Assembly (NCBI GenBank): GCA_016946835.1
Contig: JACVTC010000012.1
Span: forward strand, 1,902,501 to 1,966,500
DNA from: Neocallimastix lanati (nom. inval.)
Taxonomy: Eukaryota > Neocallimastigomycota > Neocallimastigomycetes > Neocallimastigales > Neocallimastigaceae
Reading direction: 5' to 3'
Length of the DNA stretch: 64,000 nt
The notes under the pieces are model-generated. The model saw nothing but the letters and a program-made list of their open reading frames with translations. It had not been told where the DNA came from and made no database searches. How positions within the stretch are numbered: the first letter of the stretch is position 1; every line of letters starts with the position of its first letter. Positions 42,401 to 54,967 of this stretch are shown piece by piece. The position numbers and the translations under genes are program-made.

Positions 42401-43225
42401 TAAATAACATACTATTTTTAATTATTTAATATTATATTTAATTTACTATTTGAAAATTATAAAAAAAAAAATAAAATAAATAGTAGAAGTTTTAATATAA
42501 AATGGGAGTTTTAATATTATTGTAATAAGTAATAAACTGAAAAAATAAATTAAAAAAGCATAATAAAATTTGTAAAATATTAATAAAACTAGAGTAAAAT
42601 AAAATAAAATGAAATAAATAGTGAAGTAGTATAAAGGAATAATGTATTAATAAAAATAAAATAAGTAGTAAAGTAGTATATAATAGTAAATTACTATTAA
42701 AAATTAGTAAAACTTTACTGTAGTCATATAGGAATCATAATATTAAATATTTATATTCGAGTTAATTTTAATTATAACTTTTTATAATAAAATTTAATCC
42801 TTAAAATAATATAATTATTTCAATATAAAATTTAAATACGTAATAATTTCTAATTAGAAATTGATGAATATTTTAAAAACGTATATGTAAATTAATGTAT
42901 ATGTATTTTACATTTTATTATTAAATTTTATTAAAAATTTTGTTATAAATATTAAATCTAAAATAATTAATAATTATAAATTTAAATAAGTATAGTATAT
43001 TTAAGATTTATTTTTAATATAAAAAAATCTTCTTTTATTTTTTTAAATATCAAAGTCTTTTTCTTTATTTTTTATTAAATTTTATTAAAAAAATAAATTC
43101 TAGTATAAAAAAACATATTTAAAAAGAAATAAGTTAAATAATAAATATAAAAAATATAAATATTACTTAATTTTTTTATATTTTTTTTTATAAAAATCAT
43201 ATTGAAAAGAAATATTTACAAAAAG
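39193..43225. other. intergenic region holding a decayed gene
   Basis: Spacer between the dsRBD-like gene and delta-COP. The first part is poly(A)/poly(T) and AT-rich. From about 40480 to 42340 the composition and codon texture on the minus strand look like a worn gene (listed separately). The last kilobase before 43226 is featureless and must include the delta-COP promoter. Confidence 0.6.
40480..42340 (-). pseudogene. decayed protein-coding gene, family unknown
   Basis: Minus-strand translation gives separated stretches that read like real, charged, helical protein. Examples are FHIDLFERNIYVKSKF (about 42050), DLYILTPTDRYFLNKD (about 41750), FNENAQKGKEINEEKLLKQR (about 41600), IDLIDKKISLPAIEKY (about 41320), and GNCYYEMALIYSIQDHEENK (about 40660). 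They lie in different frames and are interrupted by stops, for instance a TAG after IEKYF and a TGA after LLKQRT. Some gaps could be introns, but the stops inside otherwise good segments argue for decay. I do not recognise the family. Confidence 0.55.
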
Positions 43226-46200
43226 ATGGTAAATAAACACCTCAAATCAACAATAAATAAAATAAATTTTACTTTTGTTAATTAGAATATTAATATGAAT
43301 AATTTATTTATTTGTAAAATGATGAATATATTATGTCATATGAAGATTTAAAGATTTTTATATTATTATATATATAAAACATTATACATTATATTTATTT
43401 TTATTATTGATAAACAAAACTTCTAATTTTAATGTGCAATATAAAATTATTAATAACCAGTTTGTTTTTTTCTTTATTATTGTTATTAATTCATATATAT
43501 TGATTATTAATATTAGGTCGTTATATCTGCATCGGTTTGTACAAAAACAGGAAAGGGTAATTCTCAGAATATTATGAATATGAAATTTAATTATTAGAAG
43601 AAAGAAATCTGGAATGAATTTGTATTAATTCTATTAGAATGATTGTATAGAATTTTAATTCAAACAAAATATATCATTTCAATTAAATATATGTTAAAGA
43701 AAATAATGTGATTAAAAGAATTTAATATAAATAAATATTTAATGTTTATACATAATCAAAAATTACATCTATTAATAATTTATAAATAATAATTTAAAAT
43801 CAAATTCTCATGAATGAAATTTTAACAAATAATAATACATATTAAAAAATAACAAACAAACAAATAAATGAATAAATAAATAATTATAGTAATAGTAATT
43901 ATAAAATTAAAAAAGAAAAAAGAAAAGAGAAAGAAATAATAAAGAGAAAAAGGAAAATTATTAATATATATATATAAATTTTATATATAAAGTCTATATT
44001 TAATTAAATTATAAATTTTTATAAATATAAATAGAATTAGATTTTATTAGTTTAAAATTGAAATAAATATAAATTTATAAAATGAAATATAAATAACAAT
44101 TATTATTAATGTACATTTAGCTATTCTTTCCCGTCAATTTATGGATATGTCTCGTTCCAGAATTGAGGGTCTTTTAGCTTCTTTTCCGAAATTAATTGAC
44201 AATAACGAACAGCATACATTTGTTGAGACTGATTCAGTACGTTATGTATATCAACCACTTGAAGAACTTTTTATGGTATTAATTACAAATAAAAATTCTA
44301 ATATTCTTCAAGATATAGAGACCTTAAATCTTTTTGTTAGAGCTATATCAGATTATTGTCATACTATTAATACACATGAAATAGAAGAAATGGCCTTTGA
44401 ACTTTCCAGTGTTTTTGATGAAATTGTTAATCTTGGTTACAGAGAATATGTTAGCATTCAACAACTTAGAACCATCTCTGAAATGGAAAGTCATGAAGAA
44501 AAGTTAGCTGCTGAAATTGAAAAGGTAATTAAAATTAAAATAAAGTTATTTAAATAAATATGTAATAATAATATAAATAGTTTTTGTATAATTTTGAATC
44601 ATATATTTATTAATTGTTAATAAATAAAGTCTATATATATTATATAAGCAATGTAAAAATATTCACAAAATATTTTTTTTTATATAATATTTTCATATTG
44701 AATAATTTTTATAATAATGAATTATTTGTATTTTAATAAATATAATAGAATAAAGAAAAGGAAGCTAAAGAATTACTTAATAGAAAGGCAAAATCTTTAG
44801 AAATGCAAAGAAAGGAAATGCAAAAGAAAATGGCTTCCGGGGGAGGAATGGGATTCGGTAGCAATATGGGATTTGGTGGTAATAGTAGTGGATTTGGAAG
44901 TAATAGTGGTTTTGGAAACAATAATTACGGAAACAATGGTGGATATGGTAATAATAATTATGGTAATAACAATTATGGAAATAATTATGGTAACAGCAAT
45001 TATGGTAATAATAACTATGGTAATAATGACAGATTTGGAAATCAAAACAATTATAATTCTGGCAATCAATATAATAATAATAAGTAATAATTGCTTTATA
45101 AATAATTTTTGACAATATTTACTTATAATATTTATTAGTATTTATTAATAAAGGAATAACATTATTAATTTATTTATTTAATATTATATAATAATTTAAG
45201 TCAACAACAAAGTCAACCATTCCGTGGTAAGGGTATGCAATTAGGTCATAAGAACAATAATAATGTTAATGATTTAGTTTCTCAAATGCAAGATGAAGTT
45301 AGTAATCAAGTTATAGCTGAACAAATGGCTGTCAGCAATAATGAACCAGCTACTCCAACAGAACCGTAATTATTATAAATTATTAAATATAAATATATCT
45401 ATTAATTTTTAATATCTACATTTTAAAGGTAGTAATGGTAGTTGATATATTTATTAATTATAAAACCGTTTTGTTTTTTTATTAAAAAAAAAAAGAGTTC
45501 ATGCAATTATATCAGAAAAGATTAGCTTAGCCGCTACACATGATGGTGGTTTAGAAAACTTAGAAATTAAGGGTGATATGATATTAAGAATTTCAGATGC
45601 AAACAGTACACACTTAAGAATACAATTAGATAATTCATTTAACAGAAACTTCCAATTTAAGGTAATAAAGAATTGCTTTTTTTTATAATTTTAAAAAATT
45701 AATAATAATAATTTTAATTAATTAAATTAAATAAATATCATATAAAATACGTTAACTTAAAATTTTGATTATTTATTATTATTATTATTACTAATATATT
45801 TATTATTGTTTTATTTTATTCTATTATTAATAATTTTAATAGACTCATCCACAAGTTGATAAGAGATTATTTAACACTGAAAGTGTTATTGCTTTAAAAG
45901 ATCCATCAAAACCATTCCCTGTTGGTACCCCATTAGGTATATTAAAGTGGAGATTCGCTACAAGAGATGAAAGCTTTATTCCACTTTCAAGTAAGCAAAA
46001 TTAATATATTTATAGAATATATAATAAAAATAAATAAATTAATAATTTAATAATATAAAGTAAAATATAAAAGTGATAAATATCTTAAATACTTATATGA
46101 CTGTGAAATAAATAGTTTAAGTAAAAATCCTAACATTTTTAATTGCTTTTTATTCTTATTATTATTCAAAATTTCATAGTTAATTGCTGGCCAACTCCAA

Positions 46201-46783
46201 ACGTTAATGGTTCTTGTGATGTTAATATTGAATACGAACTTGAGGTTCCAAACATTACCCTTAATAATGTTTCTATTATCATTCCATATCCGTTAGTATT
46301 ATATATATAAATTTATAAATTATTTTTTTTATATTATATGAATTAAAAAAAAAAAAATTTAATATTATTTAGTGGAATGGGAAATCCAACTGTTGGTGAA
46401 GTTGATGGTTCTTATAATATTAATCATCAAAATCGTTATGTAGAATGGCAAATCCCAATTATTGATGCTGATAATCGCTCAGGTAGTATGGAATTTTCTG
46501 TTCAAGGAAATGATGCTAATTCATTCTTCCCTGTTCGAGTTAACTTTACTTCTCATCAATCATTCTCTAATATACATGTATGTTAATTATAATATTTATA
46601 ATATATAATAATAATTTAGTAACTTTATATATATATTTAAATATAAATTATATAATTAACTTTAATTATCAATTTAAACTTAATTGTTATTAGATTGCTG
46701 ACATTCAACATGTTGAAAATGGATCCTCAGTAAATTACTCGCACGAAACTAGATTAATGCCAGATAATTACATAATAATGTAA
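43226..46783 (+). CDS. ARCN1: coatomer subunit delta (delta-COP/archain)
   Basis: Subunit of the COPI coat that drives Golgi-to-ER vesicles. Exons: 43226-43228, 43517-43556, 44121-44524, 44749-45083, 45201-45365, 45496-45661, 45843-45990, 46180-46291, 46373-46577, 46694-46783; in frame, 555 residues. The first coding exon is only the ATG; the second continues VVISASVCTKTGK, which matches the family start. The longin-like N-domain contains MSRSRIEGLLASFPKL and VRYVYQPLEELFMVLITNKN. A hinge of about 85 residues (about 175-260) is almost all Gly, Asn, Phe and Tyr. The mu-homology domain (about 290-555) has DGGLENLEIKGDMILRISD, HPQVDKRLF, GILKWRF and SCDVNIEYEL. The yeast gene is RET2. Confidence 0.96.
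44820..45083 (+). repeat. Gly/Asn-rich coding repeats in the delta-COP hinge
   Basis: The hinge is built from variants of GFGSN, then NNYGN and NYGNN, repeated about ten times. The DNA repeats AATTATGG(A/T)AATAA with small changes. Low-complexity tracts of this composition (Gly, Asn, Tyr/Phe) are of the prion-like type. Confidence 0.9.
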
Positions 46784-47334
46784 CTATCTAAACGTATTAA
46801 TAGCAATAATTAATATAGAAAGATATAATTTTTTATAACATACATAAATATATATATATATATATAATTAGTTGATAAAAGCATAAAATAAAAACATTAA
46901 AAAAAATAACAAACAAACAAACAAACAAAAAAAATAATAACAATAGTAATAATATATTAAAAATTTAGGAATAGTTATAAATCATAATAATAATAATAAA
47001 AATAATAATAATAATATAAAATAAAATAATAAAAAAAATCTAGCAACTGAATAATAATTATTTTAATAAAATCAAATAAAGAAAAAAAAAAAAAAAAAAC
47101 AAATAAAAATCAAATAAAAATAAAAATAAATCATATATAAAATTATATATTATAAACAAACTAATAATTTAAATATATATATATGTATTTTTAAATTATT
47201 AATTTTTTATAATACAATGAATTTTTATTTTTTTTTATATTATTTAATATAGTTAAAACGTTAATTTCTTTATAATGTAGTACAAATTTAATATTTTAAT
47301 ATTAATTATGTTATAAATGAAAAAATACGATATA

Positions 47335-47885
47335 TAAAGTACCAATTTCATAGATAATTCCGCTTGGAACGGAGAATGGAAGATTATTGAATTAAAATTT
47401 TTGAATATCATAAAATTCTCCTTTCTTACTGTTTTATAATATTTATAATATCTTGATTCATCAGGAATTTATCAAACGCTGTTACATTATGAGGTAGTCG
47501 TTTACTTATATATTGCTTGTTATTTGGAATTTAATTGCATTATATTCAGGATATATAAATACCGTTTCTAGTGAAACCTCATTAAATATACGTTTAGGTT
47601 ATATACCAAAAAGAATAGAACTTTTTCTAATCTAATTTTTAATTTTATATTTTGCTATCGATATAGATGCATCAAATTCTTTTTCAAGATGATAATATAA
47701 ACTTTTATATTTTAAAATTTCCTTCTTATCTTTTAAAATAATGAAAAATTAGCATTTATTATTCAATATATCTATATACTTTAGAATTATCTTTTTTTAG
47801 ATGAAAAATAAAATTATATTTTTCGTTAATAGTGATTTGTTCTTTTCCTCGATTAGTTTCACTTATTTAATATTTATATTTTCTT
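47335..47885 (-). pseudogene. decayed FLYWCH/MULE-type transposase fragment
   Basis: On the minus strand the remnant begins (near 47860) with RGKEQITINEKYNFIFHLKK, a FLYWCH zinc-finger start. It continues in other frames with YNAIKFQITS and ends with RYYK...ENFMIFKNFNSIIF near 47390. The same words, less damaged, occur in the copy at 56515-57882 (RGKEQIILNRRYKF, YNSIKSQVT, ENFMIFKNNDLIVF). Many stops and frame changes are present, and the catalytic part is missing. It is an old copy of the same family. Confidence 0.72.
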
Positions 47886-48559
47886 CTATTTATAATAAAA
47901 TATTTTAATTAAACATTTATAAGTAAGTATACTTAATTATATATAGTTTAGAAGCCTTTAAATAAATTGATATTAATTATCAATCTTTTTAATTAAGAAG
48001 AGTTTCATTTTTAAATGTTTTGAAAAATAAAATATTTATTTGTAATATTAAATTTAATTATTTAATCTGAATAAATTAGAATTAATTATTATTATTATTT
48101 TTTTTTTTTTTTTTTTTTTATTTATTTATAATTATTTATAAAGTGCTTTTAAGAAAATATTTTATTATTTATATATTTTAAAATAATAATAATATATAAT
48201 TTTTTTTATTTATTTATAATAGATAAATTAATTATTCAGTCTTTTTAATTACAAAATGAAAGAAAATATTATATTTTTAAAAATAAATATTTAAAAATTA
48301 TTAACATATTTGTAATAATTTTTAAATATTATATTAATGGAAAAAAGTCCAATATTTTGGAAATCTATAAAACAATCATTAGTTGCAATATATATAAGTG
48401 ATTCATTATGCATTAAAAAAATATTAATAATAATCAAAAAATATTATTTGAATTATTTAGATATAATATACCATTAACTTTATTCACTGTTAATAATAAA
48501 AGTAAAATTTCAATGTTCATTAAAATTTAAATTAAGTATTAATTGTGAAATTAGATAAT

Positions 48560-48566
<7 letters not shown>

Positions 48567-48646
<80 letters not shown>

Positions 48647-48651
48647 ATAGA

Positions 48652-48694
<43 letters not shown>
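48567..48694. repeat. (AAAT)n tetranucleotide microsatellite
   Basis: About 32 copies of AAAT with one G interruption near 48650, between the transposase remnant and the end of the coiled-coil gene. Confidence 0.95.
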
Positions 48695-48951
48695 AATAAA
48701 ATAAATAAAAAATTAAAATAAAAATATATTATTTATTATTATAGTTTATTTTTATAATAATTTCTTAATAATATATTTATTTCTTTATTCAATAATAAAT
48801 ATAAATTTAAAGTATTAATTTTCAAGAGTAATTTTTATAATAGATTTTATTTTTATTTCTGTTTTAATTATATAATATACATATTTTTATGATGATGAAA
48901 CAATCAATAATTATATTTTGTGATATTAGATATAAGCATTTTTTGAATATA

Positions 48952-50280
48952 TTATCTTTTTTTAGTTTTATTATCAGTATTGGAGGATGATAAACCTATA
49001 TTTGTATAAGAAGAACTTCTATTCTTTTTACTAATATGATTTGAATATTTAATAGATTCAATTCTTGAATTCATATAATTATTTAATTGGTCATGACTAT
49101 TCAATTTTACTGGGGTGAGTATTAATGTATTTTGAAAATAAGGTTTACTTGACTTTTCTCCTGTTATTACTCTATTGTTAAATTCGAGGTGTGCAGATTG
49201 ACTTCTTTTCATAACTCTATGGTTATCCAAGTGAGTATTGTATGATGCTATTGGTAAATTAATAATGGATTGACTTAATGATTTTCCTTTTATAAGTGAG
49301 TTTTCTATATGACTTTGATCTTTCGTTGCTGAATAGGTTTTATTGATTTCTTTTAATTTATTTTTTTTTTTAGATTTAATATTTGAAGAAGAAGTTGTAG
49401 AGGTTGCATTATCAAGTTCATTAATTATATAATCCCATTTATTTCTTATTAATGATACGGTTTTGCAACGATTGATATATTCTTTTTCATTATTGGAAGG
49501 AATAATAGAAAGAGTAGGTCTATATGTGTCAGTTTTTGATTTTTCATAAGTCATTTTCTCTGTATTTTTTACTTCAGTTGAATTATTATTAAAATCAGCT
49601 GAATAATTGTAATGACAAGTTTCTGTTTTAGTTTTCTGTATTTCTGATGTATCACTAAATTTTGAAATATTTTTACCAATCTGTATTTTTTTTTTCGTTA
49701 CTAAAGATTTTTGAATTTTTGAATCAGATGCAATATCTGTTCCAGAAGTCAAATGGGGATTTTGAAGTTGATTAAATGGGTATATATTATGAATAGATGA
49801 AGAAGAGGATAATAATACCGAATCAGTGGAATTATTTGATGAAATATCTTCCATTTTTTTATTATTTCTTTTTTCTAATACATCATTAATAATTTTATCT
49901 TTATAGATCTGATATTCTTTATTATTTAATGTATTTGCTGAGCCATATGGATAATATGGTTCATTGTCTTTTTTCATGACTTTTTTCCTCTTATTATTCT
50001 GGCTATCTTTATTTTTTAAATCTTTATTTTTAATATTTAAAAAATTGTCTATTTGATTGTTTGATTTGTCATTTATTATTTTAATACATATTTCTTTTTC
50101 ATTTTTTCCCCCCTCGTCTCCATTGTCTTTCACTTGATTTTTAGTTTTTTTAATATTAATGTCTTCATTTTTATTTGAAGTAGCTTCTATAAGACATGTA
50201 CTTATAGTTTTAGAACAAAAATTAATTCTATCATTATTATCATAATTAATTTTACTATTAACTTCTTTTTTATTCTCATC

Positions 50281-50331
<51 letters not shown>

Positions 50332-50537
50332 TTCTACATTATCAAATTCTATATTAATAGTCTCAATTTCTTCAATATTATCATATTTATTTAAATCACT
50401 AAATTTTTTGTTATCAATATAATTATAGATAAATCCATTATTTTCAGTTACAGATTTATTTTTATTACTATTATTACTATTATTATTATTATTATAATTA
50501 TTATAATTATTATAATTATTATTATTATTATTATAAC

Positions 50538-50586
<49 letters not shown>

Positions 50587-53500
50587 GGGAATATTTATTG
50601 AAATATCATCATCATTATTATGATCATTATTATTATCATCATCATTATCATAATTATCATTAAATTTGTTGTTATCAATATAATTATAGATAAAACCATT
50701 ATATTCAGTTACAGATTTATTATTATTATTATTATTATTGGGATTATTTAGTGAAATATCATCATCATTATCATCATCATCATCATCATTATCATTATCA
50801 TCATTATCATCATTATCATCATTATCATCATTATCATCATCATCATTATCATTATCATCATTATTATCATCATCATTATCATTATCATCATTATTATCCT
50901 CTTCATTATCATCATTTTCATCATCATCATTATTATCCTCTTCATTATCATCGTTATTATCATCATTATTTTTATTATTATTACTATTATCATTATCTCC
51001 AATCATTATAGATTTTGAATTTTTAATATCATCTTCGTTAGGATTATTTAATGGAACATTATTATTATTATTATTATTACTTGTATTTTTATTTTTTGTA
51101 ATATTATCAAAACTTTTTGACATAATTTTATCCATAATTATACAACTTTGATTATTTAATACAGTAATATCATTAAAACTTTTTGCTTTTAATATACTAT
51201 TTTTATAAACATTTATATTACTATTAATATTCTTGCTATTATATATTGTAATATTACTCTTATTATTAACATTTTTTAATTCATTTTTATTATTAATAAT
51301 GCTGTGTTGTTCTTTTGATATATTTGTACTTCTATTTAAATCAGTTATATTGTTATTATTATTGAGAGAGTTTTTGTTATTATCAGTATTATTAGTATTA
51401 CTGTCACTTGTACTATTGATATTATTATTTAAACTACTTATATAACTAGTGTTCATTAATTTTAAATATCTTTTCCTTAAACTTTCCGTATATTTTTTAC
51501 GAGCACTATAGGACAGAGTTGAAATATCAAGGTATTCATCATCGCTCATATTATTTGAACTAGTATCTTCTTTTTCTTCTTCTTTTTTCTTTATTACAAT
51601 ATGTTTATTTACAAAATTTTTGGCTTTTTTTTTTCCCTTTAATTTTTTCTGAAGTTTTTCACACTTTAATGAATTAGAATGTTTATCATTGTTAATATTT
51701 GAGGTATCTATTAATTTTGAAGTATTATGAATTAATGGATTATTATTTTTATTCTGATTCATAATGGAATGTTCATTTTTGGTAGATAGTTTACTTTCGG
51801 GTGAAGCATCATTATTTTTATTTATAGATTCATCTTTTATTGAATCTTTTTTTTCTGAATTTATGTAATTCTTCTTATCATAGTCACTTATTGCGGAATT
51901 GTTATCATTATAAGAACTATTGTCATTACTTTCCTTTATCCTTTCTAATAATAAATTTTTATTATTTTCTTGTTTTGAAATATTGACAGTTAATTTATTT
52001 TTTATTCCAGCAATATTTAATTTTTCCAGGTTCATACTTTCATTTGTGATTGAATTTTGAATATCATTAACAATACTTGATTGATTTTCAAATTCTTTTT
52101 TAATTTCTTTAATAATACGCTTACCGTTAAATATTACAAAATTAATTAAGATGTATTTTTCATCAGAAGAAAATAAGTTTGGGTCATTAATACTTAAGAT
52201 TTTATCAATAGATATCCTGTTATTGACGCTGGAATTATTATTACTATAAAAAATATCTTCAAATAAATAATTTTTGAAAATGGAATTTATAAAATTAAAG
52301 TTATATTTATTTATAATAGAATCATTGTTAACATATTTTTTCTTTATTATTTGTAATACTTCGATACACGACTCTATTAATTCCTTTATCATATTTGTTA
52401 CTTTTGAAAATTTTTCAAATTTATTTAACATATTTCTATAATTTTATAAATATAGATTGAATAATATAAATTATATTATATTATATTATAATATATTATA
52501 TTATATATTAATAAGCAATTAATAAATGAAATGATATATATTATTTTTTGTATATAATTAAACTAAATTAAAAAATTTCAATATTTATATTTATATATTA
52601 CTTTTTCTGTTTTTTTTCTTCCATAATAATACTTTTTAATTTATTTATTTCAAGTTCGTATTCATTTTGTATTTGTTCTAAATTTAAGTGATTATATTTA
52701 ATATAAATATAAATGCAAGATTAACAAATATTAATTACTTAAAGAAAAAGTTTTAAATATTAAAAAACTAAGATTTTTATATAAGCATATACCTTTATTT
52801 TTAATTTTATTTTCTTCATTAATGGTTTCTTTTTTTATAAAACCATGATTAGCAGTATTGTTAGATTGATCAATTATTTTTGAGTTATTCCATTTTATTT
52901 TTTCATTTATTTTATTAAGGCTACAAAATATGATAAATAATAACAATTAATATATATAAAAATATATATCATTCAATAAGTTTAGTTGTTTTTTAATTTT
53001 TCAATTTTTTATTTTGGATATTTGATTTTTTTTAATCTTATTAATATATGTATATTACCAACAAAGAATTTCATTATTTGTATTATCAATTTCTTTGTTA
53101 ACTTTTTCAATTTCTTTCATTAGTACTGATTTTTCAATATTTTTTCCATCATAATTTTTTAATATGTCATTTTCTTCAATATAATTTATTTTATCCTTTT
53201 TTTTTTTTGAACAAAAATATATTAATAATAAATCAATTAAATATAATAATATTTTTTTTTTAACATATGATTAATAATATATATATTTTTTATACATTTG
53301 TTTTTTCATTCATTATTAAATCTTCCGAAGTAATATTCTTTTTTATAATAATTTCTTTCATTTGTTCACATAGTTTTTTATTTTTAATTCTTAATTTTCC
53401 AATGATATTATAAATTAATCTATTTTCTTTTTTAGTACATTGCAAATCTTGTGTCAAATCATTAACTTTTTTATTTAACTATATTATAAATATAATGATA

Positions 53501-54967
53501 ATTTATATTTAATATTTAATTAATAAAGATATGGTAAATAAAATATATAATTTTTAAATATCATATTTACATAATTATTTTGAATTATAATATTTTCTAT
53601 TTCCTTTTTAACAGAATTTTGCATCATTTCTTTTTTAAATATTTCTGCTATTGCATTTTCCTATTACAGTTAATATACGTTGTATGTTTTTGAAATAATG
53701 GCACATATATGGTTATATATGATTTTGGTTAATAATTTATAATTTAAATTTTCAATATTAATACATAAATTTTATATATTTACCTGATTTAATAAATCAT
53801 CACATTTGTTTTTTTCATATTTTGCTACCGTTGCTTGATAATTTAAAATAAGAGATTTTTCTCTTTCTGTTTTTTTTTTTTTTTTTTTTATAAAATAATT
53901 TCCAATATATATATATATTATATTTAAATTAAAGTAATATAGTAATATATATATTTTACACAAGTATTATCATAGTTTATCATTAAATATAAAATTTAAT
54001 ATTAAATATCAATAATTTCAATTATTACATTATTATTTTAATTTCTTTTTCTTAAAAACATATATTACCTGTAACCCAATCTTCATAAACATCTCCAATA
54101 TTATTAATTATTTCAATAACTTCAGCATATTTTTCCCTTGAATTTTTTACAGCATTAAATGCATCAAATAAAGGTAATGAAGTTTTAAAATTTTTAGACT
54201 CATTTGGAATTACTTTAGTCACAATATTTTGAACTTCTTCATATAATTCCCTTTCGTTATATATGCAATAAAAACATTTACTTGAGTCAAGATTTTTCAT
54301 TACTCTTAATTGTTCAATTTTCTTTGGATCAAGTTCTAATTCTTTATCTAAATTTACTGCCAAACTCTCAGTGCTTTTTTTCTTCTTATCGAAATTATTA
54401 TTCTCGTTATTGGCAGGGATAATTGTATAGTTATTTCTAAAAATAATTGATTCATTTTTATTATAATAAGCATTTTCCATATCGTTTTGTAAATCTTTTT
54501 TAGTTTTTTCAATAGGTAATTCATATTTAATATCTTTATTTAGGTCATTTATGGAGTAATCAATAATTTTCTGAGATTTTAAAAAATTTTTAATATTTAG
54601 GAAACCATTTTTATAATTATCTATAAAAGCATCAGCTAACTTTTTACTTTTTTGATTTATCTCTTCTTTTTTTTCTTGTTTTATCTTGACTTTATCAATA
54701 TTTTCTAACTGTAATTTGGATTCCCGATATACTGATAACAATGAATTATTATTCCAGAATTCATTTATATCTATTTAAATATAATAAAAAAAAAAAAAAA
54801 AAAAAACAAGTTACAAAGTAAATCTTTATTATTTTTCTTTCAATAAATTATTGAAAAAGGGTTTTACCATTTTCATCATTAGGTCCTTCATTTTTAATTG
54901 TACTTATTACATTATTATTAGTGTTGTTAGAATTATTAAGGTCATCTTTTGTTGAAAATGAAATCAT
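48952..54967 (-). CDS. large coiled-coil, Asn/Asp-rich protein, unknown
   Basis: Exons in gene order: 54967-54868, 54770-54069, 53866-53784, 53660-53571, 53478-53296, 53195-53059, 52920-52793, 52677-52602, 52435-48952. All eight junctions have normal GT and AG ends and keep the frame, giving 1660 residues; this is the main evidence that it is one gene. Residues 1-267 are a Lys-rich helical region with one CxxC (SSKCFYCIY). Residues about 268-500, spread over six small exons, are coiled coil (for example LTQDLQCTKKENRLIYNIIG). The last exon is mostly disordered, with poly-Asn and Asn-Asp arrays and a Ser-rich basic C-terminus. No family recognised. A structural role (cytoskeletal or flagellar) would fit the coiled coil but is a guess. 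Confidence 0.75.
50280..51000 (-). repeat. Asn and Asn-Asp coding microsatellites
   Basis: Within the last exon of the coiled-coil gene: AAT runs coding poly-Asn (about 50285-50325 and 50540-50585) and GAT/AAT mixtures coding (D,N)n (about 50760-50995). A segment of about 25 residues containing NGFIYNYIDN occurs twice around the arrays, so an internal duplication has taken place. Confidence 0.88.

Larger units (their letters stand above)
46784..48951. other. intergenic, with transposase remnant and AAAT array
   Basis: Between the ends of delta-COP (+) and the coiled-coil gene (-). It carries a decayed FLYWCH/MULE fragment (about 47335-47885, listed separately) and a large AAAT microsatellite (48567-48694). 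The rest is plain AT-rich DNA. Confidence 0.7.

Noticed and set aside
44777-45115. His/Tyr-rich and Ile-rich minus-strand frames
   Set aside because: Shadows of the Gly/Asn-rich hinge exon of delta-COP.
50738-51151. Ser-rich and His-Tyr-rich plus-strand frames
   Set aside because: Antisense of GAT/AAT coding repeats in the coiled-coil gene.
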